Shown in pieces: positions 16,333 through 25,001 of a DNA stretch of 64,000 nt. The number at the start of each line of letters is the position of its first letter. Positions within the stretch are counted from its first letter, which is position 1. The stretch comes from Paractinoplanes deccanensis. Lineage in GTDB: Bacteria; Actinomycetota; Actinomycetes; Mycobacteriales; Micromonosporaceae. The position numbers and the translations under genes were made by a program. The stretch spans positions 62,001-126,000 of the forward strand of contig NZ_BOMI01000165.1 in the NCBI RefSeq assembly GCF_016862115.1, read 5' to 3'. Under the pieces are notes generated by a model. That model had not been told where the DNA came from. It made no database searches and saw only the letters and a list, made by a program, of their open reading frames with translations.

Positions 16333-19300
16333 ATGACAGACGTCGCCCACTCTCCGGCCGGTACCCCCGCCGCAGACACTGACATCGCCGACGAGGCGGT
16401 TGCCCTGGTCCGCCGCTGGCTCCACGAGGCCGCGTCGATCCCGGTGGGCGGCTCCGCCGCACAGCTCGCGGGCGTCCTGCGCGACCCCAAGGGCCTCGCC
16501 TTCGCCGTCGGCTTCGTCGACGGGGTGGTCCGCCCCGAAGACCTCAAGGTCAGCGCCCGCGCCCTGCACGCCCTCGCGCCCGACGTGCCGCGCTTCCTGC
16601 CGGCCCCGCTGCGCGGCGCGGTCCGGCTCGGCGGCGCCCTCGCCCCGATCCTGCCGGGCGTGGTCGTGCCGATCGCCCGCCGCGTGCTGCGCCGGATGGT
16701 CGGCCACCTGATCGTCGACGCCACCGACGCCAAGCTCGGCAAGGCGATCGCCCGGATCAGGAAGCGCGACGTGCGCCTCAACGTCAACCTGCTCGGCGAG
16801 GCCGTCCTCGGCCGCGGCGAGGCCACCCGGCGCCTGCGCGAGACCGAGCGGCTGCTCGGGCGCGCCGACGTCGACTACGTGTCGATCAAGGTGTCGGCCA
16901 CCGTCGCCCCGCACAACCCGTGGGCGTTCGACGAGGCCGTCGAGCACATCGTCGAGCAGCTCACCCCGCTGTTCACGCTGGCCGCGACCGCGCCGACCCG
17001 CAAGTTCGTCAACCTCGACATGGAGGAGTACAAGGACCTCGACCTCACGATCGCGGTCTTCACCCGCCTGCTCGACAAGCCCGAGCTGCACGACCTCGAG
17101 GCGGGCATCGTCCTGCAGGCGTACCTCCCGGACGCCCTCGCCGCGATGATCCGCCTCCAGGAGTGGGCGGCGCGGCGGCGCGCGAGCGGCGGCGCCGGCA
17201 TCAAGGTGCGCCTGGTCAAGGGCGCGAACCTGCCGATGGAGCAGGTCGAGGCGACGGTGCACGGCTGGCCGCTGGCCACCTGGCACACCAAGCAGGACAC
17301 CGACACCAACTACAAGCGCGTCCTCGACTACGCCCTCGACCCGGAGCGCATCAAGAACGTGCGCCTCGGCGTCGCCGGCCACAACCTCTTCGACGTCGCG
17401 TACGCCTGGCTGCTCGCCGGCCGCCGCGAGGTCCGCGACGGCATCGAGTTCGAGATGCTGCTCGGCATGGCCGAGGGCCAGGCCGAGGTGGTCCGCCGCG
17501 AGGTGGGCGGGCTGCTGCTCTACACCCCGGTGGTACGCCCGGAGCAGTTCGACGTCGCCATCGCCTACCTGATCCGCCGCCTCGAAGAGGGCGCGAGCAG
17601 CGACAACTTCATGTCCGCGGTCTTCGAGCTGGACAGCGACGAGGCCCTGTTCGCCCGCGAGCGCGACCGCTTCCTCGCGTCGCTGGCCGCCCTCGACGAC
17701 GCCGTGCCGCCGCCGCACCGCGTGGCCGACCGGTTCGCCGCCGTCAGCCCCTCGCGGCCCGGCCACTTCGAGAACACCCCGGACACCGACCCGGCCGTCG
17801 CGTCCAACCGCGACATGGTCCGCGCGGTGCTCGCCCGGGTGCCCGGCTCGGAGGTCGGCGTCGCCACCATCGAGGCCGCCCGGGTGACCAGCGAGTCGCA
17901 GCTCGACTCCCGGCTCAGCGCCGCGGTCGCCGCCGCGCAGGGCTGGGGCGCGCTCACCGGCAAGGAGCGCGGCGAGATCCTGCACCGGGTCGGCGAGGCC
18001 CTTGAGGCCCGGCGCGCCGACCTCATCGAGGTGATGGCGTCCGAGACGGGCAAGACCGCCGACCAGGCCGACCCGGAGGTCTCCGAGGCGATCGACTTCG
18101 CGCACTACTACGGCGAGCTCGCGGCCGGCCTCGACAACGTCGACGGTGCCGTGCACGTACCGGAGAAGCTGACCCTCGTCACGCCGCCGTGGAACTTCCC
18201 GGTCGCCATCCCGGCCGGATCGGTCCTCGCCGCCCTCGCCGCCGGCTCCGCCGTCGCGCTCAAGCCCGCCGGCCAGGCCGAGCGCTGCGGCGCGCTGCTC
18301 GCCGAGATCATCACGCCGCTGCTGCCGGACCCCGGCCTGCTCACCCTCGTGCAGGTCGAGGAGCAGGCGCTGGGCCGCCAGCTGGTCGGGCACGCGCTGG
18401 TCGACCGGGTCGTGCTGACCGGCGCGTACGAGACGGCGCAGCTGTTCCGCTCGTTCCGTCCCGACCTGCCGCTGCTCGCCGAGACCAGCGGCAAGAACGC
18501 GATCATCGTGACCCCCAGCGCCGACCTCGACCTGGCCGTCAAGGACGTCGTCACCTCGGCGTTCGGCCACGCGGGCCAGAAGTGCTCGGCCGCGTCGCTG
18601 GTCGTGCTGGTCGGCTCGGTGGCCCGCTCGGCGCGGTTCCGCAACCAGCTGATCGACGCCACCCGGTCGCTCACGGTCGGCTGGCCCGCGAACCCGGAGA
18701 GCCAGATCGGCCCGGTCATCGAACCGGCCGCCGGCAAGCTGCTCGACGGGCTCACGAAGCTCGGCCCGGGCGAGACCTGGCTGCTGGAGCCGCAGCGCCT
18801 CGACGACACCGGGCGCCTGTGGAGCCCTGGCATCCGTGACGGCGTGCGCCGCGGCTCGGCGTACCACCGTACCGAGTACTTCGGCCCGATCCTCGGGATC
18901 ATGACGGCCGACAGCCTCGACGAGGCGATCGACCTGGTCAACGAGGTGGATTACGGCCTCACGTCGGGCCTGCACACGCTCGACCCGGCCGACCTCGGCA
19001 CGTGGCTGGACCGGGTCCAGGCGGGCAACCTGTACGTGAACCGCGGCATCACCGGCGCGATCGTGCGCCGCCAGCCGTTCGGCGGCTGGAAGCGCTCCGC
19101 CGTCGGCGCCGGCACCAAGGCGGGCGGCCCCAACTACCTGGTCGGCCTCTCGGCGTGGCAGCCGGCCGAGTCGCACGCCACCGCGACCATCGACCACCCG
19201 GCCGTTCGCAAGCTCCTCGACGCGGCGCCCAGCGACTTCCTGACCCGGGCCGCGCGCAGCGACGCCGCCGCATGGGCGGACGAGTTCGGCAGGGCGGCGG

Positions 19301-19728
19301 ACGTCTCCGGCCTGTGGGCCGAGCGCAACGTGCTCCGCTACCTGCCGGTCCCGGTCGAGGTGCGCCTCGCCGAGGGCGAGCCGGTCGAGTCCCTGCTGCG
19401 CGTGGTCGCCGCCGGCCTGCGCGCCGGAGCACCGTTCCGCGTCTCGACGGCGGCACCGCTGCCCGTGGAGCTGCCGGTCGAGGTGCGCGTCGAGGACGAC
19501 GCCACGTGGGCGCGTGGCCTCGACGGCGTCACCCGCGTACGGCTGATCGGCGGCTCCCTGGCGCAGGTCACCGCGGCCACCGGCGGCCGCCCCGACCTCG
19601 CCGTCTGGCACGGCCCGGTCACCGAGGCCGGCCGGATCGAGATGCTGCCCTTCCTGCACGAGCAGGCCGTCAGCATCACCGCCCACCGCTTCGGCAACCC
19701 CGACCGGCTGGCCGCCTCGGTCCTCTGA
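16333..19728 (+). CDS. putA: Bifunctional proline dehydrogenase / glutamate-semialdehyde dehydrogenase
   Basis: A 1131-residue PutA that oxidises proline to glutamate. The FAD-dependent proline dehydrogenase barrel spans about 130-450 (DYVSIKVSA, IKVRLVKGAN). The NAD-dependent aldehyde dehydrogenase spans about 490-960, with TPPWNFPVAIPAG, the active-site region GHAGQKCSAAS (catalytic Cys) and the EYFGPILGI segment. The last 170 residues form the dimerisation/accessory end. There is no N-terminal RHH DNA-binding domain, so regulation is left to a separate factor, probably the divergent LysR gene. GGAAGGA precedes the start by about 10 nt. Confidence 0.95.
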   Translation: MTDVAHSPAGTPAADTDIADEAVALVRRWLHEAASIPVGGSAAQLAGVLRDPKGLAFAVGFVDGVVRPEDLKVSARALHALAPDVPRFLPAPLRGAVRLGGALAPILPGVVVPIARRVLRRMVGHLIVDATDAKLGKAIARIRKRDVRLNVNLLGEAVLGRGEATRRLRETERLLGRADVDYVSIKVSATVAPHNPWAFDEAVEHIVEQLTPLFTLAATAPTRKFVNLDMEEYKDLDLTIAVFTRLLDKPELHDLEAGIVLQAYLPDALAAMIRLQEWAARRRASGGAGIKVRLVKGANLPMEQVEATVHGWPLATWHTKQDTDTNYKRVLDYALDPERIKNVRLGVAGHNLFDVAYAWLLAGRREVRDGIEFEMLLGMAEGQAEVVRREVGGLLLYTPVVRPEQFDVAIAYLIRRLEEGASSDNFMSAVFELDSDEALFARERDRFLASLAALDDAVPPPHRVADRFAAVSPSRPGHFENTPDTDPAVASNRDMVRAVLARVPGSEVGVATIEAARVTSESQLDSRLSAAVAAAQGWGALTGKERGEILHRVGEALEARRADLIEVMASETGKTADQADPEVSEAIDFAHYYGELAAGLDNVDGAVHVPEKLTLVTPPWNFPVAIPAGSVLAALAAGSAVALKPAGQAERCGALLAEIITPLLPDPGLLTLVQVEEQALGRQLVGHALVDRVVLTGAYETAQLFRSFRPDLPLLAETSGKNAIIVTPSADLDLAVKDVVTSAFGHAGQKCSAASLVVLVGSVARSARFRNQLIDATRSLTVGWPANPESQIGPVIEPAAGKLLDGLTKLGPGETWLLEPQRLDDTGRLWSPGIRDGVRRGSAYHRTEYFGPILGIMTADSLDEAIDLVNEVDYGLTSGLHTLDPADLGTWLDRVQAGNLYVNRGITGAIVRRQPFGGWKRSAVGAGTKAGGPNYLVGLSAWQPAESHATATIDHPAVRKLLDAAPSDFLTRAARSDAAAWADEFGRAADVSGLWAERNVLRYLPVPVEVRLAEGEPVESLLRVVAAGLRAGAPFRVSTAAPLPVELPVEVRVEDDATWARGLDGVTRVRLIGGSLAQVTAATGGRPDLAVWHGPVTEAGRIEMLPFLHEQAVSITAHRFGNPDRLAASVL

Positions 19729-19734
19729 GGCACC

Positions 19735-19766
19735 GGGCGGGAGGGCCGGTGACGGCCTTCCCGCCC
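19735..19766. terminator. Hairpin terminator between putA and AfsR-type gene
   Basis: A 14-bp stem (19735-19748 with 19753-19766, one mismatch) and a GTGA loop, between the stop codons of convergent genes. Confidence 0.75.
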
Positions 19767-19768
19767 GC

Positions 19769-22516
19769 TCAGGCGTTGCGCAGCTTGGCGCGCAGGTTCG
19801 GGGCCGGGTGGTCCAGCTCGTCGAAGATGTCCAGCGCCTCCGACCAGGCGGCCCGCGCGGCGTGGCCGTCGCCCAGGGCCCGGCGGCAGTCGCCCAGGTG
19901 AGCCAGCGTGTCGGCGAGGAAGAAGCGCTCGCCTATCTCGCGGCACAGGCGGATTGCCTCCTCGTAGTGCCCGATGGCCGCGCCGAAGTCACCGGACTGT
20001 TCCCGGGCGTAGCCCAGGGTGCCCTGCGTGGCCGCCGCACCGTCGCGGTCGCCCACCTCGCGAAAGAGCGTCAGCGCCCGGGCACAGTGCTCCACGGCGA
20101 GGCCGTGCTCCCCCACCGCGGCATGGCACCAGCCGGTGGCGTTGAGCGCGCGGGCCATGCCGGCCCGGTCGTCCATCGCCTGGTAGACGCGCAACGCCGT
20201 CCGCGCGTGCCGCAACGCCTCGCGCCGCTCCCCCATCCGGTCGAAGACGTCGGCCAGGAAGTGATGCGTCTGCGCCTCGCTCTCCTGGTCGCCGAGCTCG
20301 CGGAAGACGCGGGCGGCGGCCAGCGCGTGCTCGCGTGCCTCGTCGTGATCGCCCGTCATCAGGTGGGCCCGGGCCAGGCTGCGCAGCAGTTGCGCCTCGG
20401 CCGCCCGATCGCCGGTGTGCCGCGCCGCGCGCAACCCCGTCCGGTCGAGCTCGACCAGGTCGCCCCACCGGCCCTGCCGCACGGCGAAATGGTCGCGAGC
20501 CCGGGCCAGCCGCCACGCGTGCCCCTCGAAGCCGGCCGTCCCGGCCAGCCGGATCAGCGCGATCAGCACGGCGTCGTTGGCGATCAGCCACTCCAGGGCG
20601 GCGCCGTCGCCGGCGATCTCGTCCACCACCGTTCCGGGCCGGGCCGGCGGCGGGGTCAGCGTCGACGGCGTGTGGTTCAGCCGCATCGCCGTGCAAGCGC
20701 CGTGCAGGTAGTGATCGAGCAGGCGGTGCAGCGCGTCCCGCTCCCCGGTGCCGGCCAGTTCCGCGGCGTACGCGCGCAGCAGATCGTGCAGGCGGTAGCG
20801 CCCGGCCGCGGCCGGCGCCACGAGGTGAGCCCGGACCAGCTCGTCCAGCGCCCGGCTCGCCGGGCACCCGGCGAGGCTGGCGGCCGCGGTGGCGGTGAAC
20901 GATGGCCCGGGATGCAGCCCGAGCAGCCGGAAGAGGCGCGCGGCACCCGGCGTCAGCTGCCGGTAGGACCACGAGAAGACGACCCGCACATTGCTGCTGG
21001 CGTCGTGGCCGTCGAGCAGGTCGAGCCCGGCACCCGTGGTGAGCTGCTCGGCCAGCGCGGTCAGCCGCAGGTCCGGGCGACCGGCGGCGCGGGCGGCCAC
21101 GACGGCCAGCGCGATCGGCAGGTGGGCGCAGGCGGCGCCGAGCCGGCGCACCACCGCCGGTTCGGCGTCCACCCGCTCGTCGCCGAGCCGCCGGGCCAGC
21201 ATCGCCCGCGCCTCGGCCGGGGTGAACAGGCCCACCTCCACCGGCCGGGCCGTCTCGATGGCGACCAGGCTCAGCAGCCGGTCGCGGCTGGTGACGACGA
21301 CGACCGAGCCCGGCACGCCGGGCAGCAGCGGGCGCACCTGATCGGCGTCCCGGGCGTTGTCCAGGATGATCAGCAGCCGGCGCCGGGCCAGCAGCGTGCG
21401 GAACATGGCCGATCGGGCCGGTAGCTCGCGCGGTATCCGCCGGCTCGGCAGGCCGAGGGCCTCCAGGAAGCCGCGCAGCGCCTCCTCGGGCGGCAGGACC
21501 GACTGGGCCGGGCCGAAACCGCCGAGGTTGACGAAGAGCTGGCCGCCGGGAAACCGGTGCCGCACCCGGTGCGCCCAGTGCACCGCGAGGGTGGTCTTGC
21601 CGACCCCGGCCGTGCCGGACAGCACCACCGGGCGGTCGTCGCCGATCGCCTCGTCCAGCCGGCGCAGCTCCTCCTCGCGGGCGGTGAAGCCGGCCACGTC
21701 GGCGGGCAGCTGGGCCGGCCCGGCCGGCTCCGGCGCCCGGGCCGGCATCGGCTCGTTGCGGCGGAGCAGTTCGACGTGCAGGTCGCGGACGGCGGCGCCG
21801 GGCTCGCTGCCGAACTCCTCGCCGACCGCGGCGCGCAGCCGTGCGTACCATTCCAGGGCCTCGGCCACCCGCCCGCCGTCGCTCAGCGCGCGCATCAGAG
21901 CCGCCACCACGGATTCCGCGGTCGGATGGTCGGCGGCGACCGGCCTCAGCCGCTCGACCACCGCTTCCGGGCAGCCCAGCCGCAGCTGAGCCTCGGCCTC
22001 CTCGGCCAGCAGGTCGAGCCGTTCCCGGTGCAGGGCCTCGCGCACCCGGGCCGCCCAGTCACCGGGCAGGCCGGCCAGCGCGACCGGTTCCCACTCGGCC
22101 ACGGCCTGCCTCAGCAGATCGGCGGCGAGCTTGCCGTCCCCCGCCTGGTGGGCCTCGCGGGCGGCCGACGCCAGCCGCCGCGAGCGGTGCAGGTCGACGT
22201 CCCCGGCCGCGACCTCGGCGCGATAGCCGCCGGAGACGAACCGCAGCATCCCCGGGTCGCCGCCGGCACCGGCGATGATCCGCCGCAGCCGGGCGATGTA
22301 CGGCGCGACGGCGTTCCCGGCCCGCGGCGAGTCCTCGCCCCACACCCTGTCGACCAGAGTGGCCACCGGCACGCTGCGGCCCGGCGTCAGCAGGAGCACC
22401 GCGATCACGCATTGCTGCTTGGCCGGCCCCAGGTCGACGTCCGCACCGTCCCTCCGCCACCGCAGCGGCCCCAGCAGGCGCCAGGGCGCCCCATCCCCCG
22501 ATCGACTGCCCACGCC
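19769..22516 (-). CDS. AfsR/SARP-family regulator with NB-ARC and TPR domains
   Basis: About 915 residues with AfsR-type order. A winged-helix SARP domain comes first (WRLLGPLRWRRDGADVDLGPAKQQCVIAVLLL), followed by BTAD (about 100-250). The NB-ARC NTPase has Walker A GTAGVGKTTLAVHWAHR and the distal LIILDNARDADQVRPLLPG. At least five C-terminal TPR-like repeats follow (for example GDQESEAQTHHFLADVFDRMGERREA). These sensors usually activate secondary metabolism after ATP-dependent assembly. The start is uncertain: GTG 22516 begins directly before the SARP domain, and TTG 22549 would add 11 residues. It is divergent from the small secreted protein. Confidence 0.85.
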   Translation of the reverse strand, partial: GVGSRSGDGAPWRLLGPLRWRRDGADVDLGPAKQQCVIAVLLLTPGRSVPVATLVDRVWGEDSPRAGNAVAPYIARLRRIIAGAGGDPGMLRFVSGGYRAEVAAGDVDLHRSRRLASAAREAHQAGDGKLAADLLRQAVAEWEPVALAGLPGDWAARVREALHRERLDLLAEEAEAQLRLGCPEAVVERLRPVAADHPTAESVVAALMRALSDGGRVAEALEWYARLRAAVGEEFGSEPGAAVRDLHVELLRRNEPMPARAPEPAGPAQLPADVAGFTAREEELRRLDEAIGDDRPVVLSGTAGVGKTTLAVHWAHRVRHRFPGGQLFVNLGGFGPAQSVLPPEEALRGFLEALGLPSRRIPRELPARSAMFRTLLARRRLLIILDNARDADQVRPLLPGVPGSVVVVTSRDRLLSLVAIETARPVEVGLFTPAEARAMLARRLGDERVDAEPAVVRRLGAACAHLPIALAVVAARAAGRPDLRLTALAEQLTTGAGLDLLDGHDASSNVRVVFSWSYRQLTPGAARLFRLLGLHPGPSFTATAAASLAGCPASRALDELVRAHLVAPAAAGRYRLHDLLRAYAAELAGTGERDALHRLLDHYLHGACTAMRLNHTPSTLTPPPARPGTVVDEIAGDGAALEWLIANDAVLIALIRLAGTAGFEGHAWRLARARDHFAVRQGRWGDLVELDRTGLRAARHTGDRAAEAQLLRSLARAHLMTGDHDEAREHALAAARVFRELGDQESEAQTHHFLADVFDRMGERREALRHARTALRVYQAMDDRAGMARALNATGWCHAAVGEHGLAVEHCARALTLFREVGDRDGAAATQGTLGYAREQSGDFGAAIGHYEEAIRLCREIGERFFLADTLAHLGDCRRALGDGHAARAAWSEALDIFDELDHPAPNLRAKLRNA

Positions 22517-22669
22517 ATCGAGAGAAGCACGCCCGTCTATGCCGTGCAATCCAAAAGCAACTCACCGACAATCGCGCCTCCCCAAGCTGTCTCCACCGGT
22601 AACGGCACCCGCCGCGTGCGAGGGACGCGGACCCGCCGGACCGGCCCGACCCACGACAAGGGAGGACCG

Positions 22670-23023
22670 ATGAGGAAAACGATCAAGGCCGTGGCCGCCG
22701 GCGCGGCAACCGCGGCGGCGGCCCTGGTGATGACGCCGGGCACGGCACTCGCGGCGACGCCGATCGAGTGCACCGTGCAGAACAGCTACTGCTGGGTGGG
22801 CTACATGCCGGCGAACTCGGCCCACCAGATCTTCTTCAACACCAGCAACATCTCCGTGCCGTACACCGTCACGGTCAAGGACTCCAACAACCAGCGGATC
22901 GTCTACAGCGCGACCTACAGCGGGCAGGCCTGGAAGACCTTGACCGGCGTGTACTCCACGTACGAGGCGTGGATCCAGTGCATCCGCAACTGCCCCGGCA
23001 CCAAGCTGAGGATCTGGAACTGA
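22670..23023 (+). CDS. Small secreted cysteine-containing protein
   Basis: A 117-residue preprotein. The signal peptide MRKTIKAVAAGAATAAAAL ends at a consensus ALAA cleavage region. The mature domain of about 85 residues has four Cys (IECTVQNSYCW and WIQCIRNCPG), enough for two disulfides, and many Asn, Ser and Tyr, as in compact beta-sheet extracellular proteins. The family is not recognised. GGGAGG lies 6 nt before the ATG. It could be a secreted inhibitor or adhesion-type protein, but nothing in the sequence decides. Confidence 0.75.
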   Translation: MRKTIKAVAAGAATAAAALVMTPGTALAATPIECTVQNSYCWVGYMPANSAHQIFFNTSNISVPYTVTVKDSNNQRIVYSATYSGQAWKTLTGVYSTYEAWIQCIRNCPGTKLRIWN

Positions 23024-23032
23024 CGCGAACGG

Positions 23033-23968
23033 CTAGACCACGTTCTTGAGGGGCCGTCCCGCAAGAAACGCCCGCACGTTGTCCATGACCAGGCCGGCGG
23101 CGCCCACCGGGCGTCCGCCGGCCGCGTGCGGGGTGATGATCACGTTCGGCTCGTCCCACAGGGGCGAGCCGACCGGCAGCGGCTCGGTCTCGAACACGTC
23201 CAGGGCCGCGCCGCCGATCCGGCCCGCGCGCAGGGCGTCGAGCAGGGCGGACTCGTCGAGGGTCGCGCCGCGGCCCACGTTGATCACCCAGGCGTGTGCG
23301 GGGAGCAGCGAGAGCACGCGCGCGTCGAGGGCGTGCCGGGTGGCCTCGGTGGCCGGCAGGATCGAGATGAGCACGTCGGCGCGGGGCAGCAAGGCCGGGA
23401 AGGCCTCCTCGGTCACCACCTCGAAGCCGTGCCGCTCCCCGGCGCTGCGTGCCACGCCGGTCACCGTGGCGCCCAGCGCCTTCAGGTGGGGCGCGAGGGT
23501 CGCCGCGATGCCGCCGAAGCCCCAGATCACCACGTGCGCCTCGCGCAGCGTGCGGAAGCTGGACGGGTCGCGCACCGGCTGGAGGCCGCCGAGCTCCTGC
23601 GCCCAGCGGCGGCCGACCTGCGCTCGTACCAGCAGGTTGAGGCGCCGGGCGGCGGCGAGGGTGAGGGCCAGCGTGTGCTCGGCGACCGTCAGATCGTGCA
23701 GCCCGGCGCCCGAGGTGATGACCACGCCGGGCGCGAAGCCCGCGGCCAGCACCGCGTCGGGGCCGGCGGCGAGCGTCTGCACCCAGCGCACCTTCGTCAG
23801 CCGCCGCGCGGTGTCGCGCAGCTGGCCGGCGGGGTTGCCCCACACCACGATCGCGTCCGCGTCGGCCGAGGAGTCCGGAACGGGCTCGTCGACGGCGTAC
23901 ACCTCAACAGTCACGCCGGGGGGCGGGGAGACGGCCAGCTCGACGCTGCCGGGCAGGAGAAGCTTCAT
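23033..23968 (-). CDS. D-2-hydroxyacid dehydrogenase (NAD-binding)
   Basis: A 311-residue member of the D-isomer-specific 2-hydroxyacid dehydrogenases. The Rossmann motif is VIWGFGGIAATLAPHLKALG (around 148-167). The catalytic Arg is in NVGRGATLDE, the Glu in FETEPLP, and the His in ITPHAAG. Substrates of the family include 2-keto acids, glyoxylate and hydroxypyruvate; the true one is not evident. ATG 23968 is chosen because TAGGTT lies 7 nt upstream with no RBS, the leaderless layout seen for other genes here. The upstream frame only adds residues read through the terminator hairpin. Confidence 0.85.
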   Translation of the reverse strand: MKLLLPGSVELAVSPPPGVTVEVYAVDEPVPDSSADADAIVVWGNPAGQLRDTARRLTKVRWVQTLAAGPDAVLAAGFAPGVVITSGAGLHDLTVAEHTLALTLAAARRLNLLVRAQVGRRWAQELGGLQPVRDPSSFRTLREAHVVIWGFGGIAATLAPHLKALGATVTGVARSAGERHGFEVVTEEAFPALLPRADVLISILPATEATRHALDARVLSLLPAHAWVINVGRGATLDESALLDALRAGRIGGAALDVFETEPLPVGSPLWDEPNVIITPHAAGGRPVGAAGLVMDNVRAFLAGRPLKNVV

Positions 23969-23975
23969 GGTCCAC

Positions 23976-23981
23976 AACCTA
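23976..23981 (-). promoter_or_regulatory. -10 element of hydroxyacid dehydrogenase gene
   Basis: TAGGTT on the minus strand, 7 nt before ATG 23968. Confidence 0.5.
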
Positions 23982-23986
23982 ACCTC

Positions 23987-24018
23987 GGGTGCGCGGGGAT
24001 CGCCCTCCCCGCGCACCC
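23987..24018 (-). terminator. Terminator of HAD phosphatase gene
   Basis: A perfect 13-bp G/C stem (23987-23999 with 24006-24018) and a 6-nt loop, 13 nt beyond the HAD stop. It shields the next promoter at 23976. Confidence 0.75.
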
Positions 24019-24031
24019 TCGGTTTCCCCCC

Positions 24032-24946
24032 TCAACGTGGGCCGAAGACCTGTGACCAGTCCCCGGCCATGCTCACGGCCACCCAGTTCTCCGCCTCGGC
24101 GGCGGCGATGGCCTCGGCGGCGCCCGCGGTGTAGGCGAACTCGCGCTCCGCGTCGTCGTGGATCACGAGCAGGCGCAGCGGCTCGCGGCGGCCGCCGCCC
24201 GCGGCGCGCAGCATCGGCAGGTCGCCGTTCGCGTTGCCGGCGGCCAGGATCGGATGGCGGCCGATACGGCTCCAGATGCGCACCGGCTTGGCGGGGCCGT
24301 CGTCGAAGACGTCCAGCCGGGCGGTGTGCACGATGCGGCCGTCGCGGTATTCGAGCGCCACCGAGCTGCCGATCACCCGGTCGGCCGGGATGCCGTAGAC
24401 GTCCTGGCTGACCGTGCGGAGGAAGTCACGCCCTCCCCCGGTGGCGATGTAGCAGGTGAAGCCGTGCTGCGCCAGATAGCTGATCAGCTCGGTCATCGGC
24501 TGGTAGGCGGTCTCCACGTAGGGCCGGCCCAGGGCCGGATGCTCACATTTGACCAGGAAGTCGCGCGCGAGGTGGGCGAACTCGTCGACGGTCGTGCCCT
24601 CGTACGCCTGGAGCAGGCCCGCCGCCATCTCCCGCAGGTCGGCGTCGTCGCCCTGGTAGTGCTTGGTGATGGCGCCGCCCAGCCACTCGTGGTCGCGCTC
24701 GGCGACCGCCTTGAACGGCTGGCGGCTGCGCAGCGCCGGATACCGCTCGGCCAGCTCGCCGATGCGCCGCAGCAGGAAGTCGGCCTGCACGGGCAGCGGC
24801 TTCTCGCACCACAGCGTGCCGTCGTTGTCGAAGACCGCGATCCGGTCCTCGGGCGGGATGCCCGCGACGGCGACCGCGACGAACTCGACGATCCGCTGCC
24901 GTGCCGCGGTGTCCCGCCACGAGGGGAGCTCGGTGGTGTCGGTCAT
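24032..24946 (-). CDS. HAD-superfamily phosphatase, regulon member
   Basis: A 304-residue HAD hydrolase. Motif I is VFDNDGTLW (about 38-46, nucleophile and acid Asp). The Ser/Thr motif II region is YIATGGGRDF and the metal-binding motif IV is GNANGDLPM. A cap domain of about 120 residues lies between I and II. It probably removes phosphate from a small metabolite; the substrate is unknown. ATG 24946 (MTDTTELPSW) is chosen over longer frames because GATGCT lies 7 nt upstream and the palindrome at 24981 is 35 nt away, matching the regulon geometry. It ends at a strong terminator. Confidence 0.8.
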   Translation of the reverse strand: MTDTTELPSWRDTAARQRIVEFVAVAVAGIPPEDRIAVFDNDGTLWCEKPLPVQADFLLRRIGELAERYPALRSRQPFKAVAERDHEWLGGAITKHYQGDDADLREMAAGLLQAYEGTTVDEFAHLARDFLVKCEHPALGRPYVETAYQPMTELISYLAQHGFTCYIATGGGRDFLRTVSQDVYGIPADRVIGSSVALEYRDGRIVHTARLDVFDDGPAKPVRIWSRIGRHPILAAGNANGDLPMLRAAGGGRREPLRLLVIHDDAEREFAYTAGAAEAIAAAEAENWVAVSMAGDWSQVFGPR

Positions 24947-24980
24947 GCCGACGAGCATCGCCACGGCCGGCGCCACGGTC

Positions 24981-24999
24981 GTCACCCCTCCCGGATGAG
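24981..24999 (-). promoter_or_regulatory. Regulon palindrome upstream of HAD gene
   Basis: GTCAC-N9-ATGAG (core TCACCC-N5-GGATGA, perfect consensus), 21 nt upstream of GATGCT (24954-24959). It lies in the 55-nt gap after the LAL gene. Confidence 0.75.
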
Positions 25000-25001
25000 C
25001 G

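Noticed and set aside
16243..19686. 1147-codon frame antisense to putA
   Set aside because: The translation is repetitive and domain-free; it is a by-product of third-position G/C in putA.
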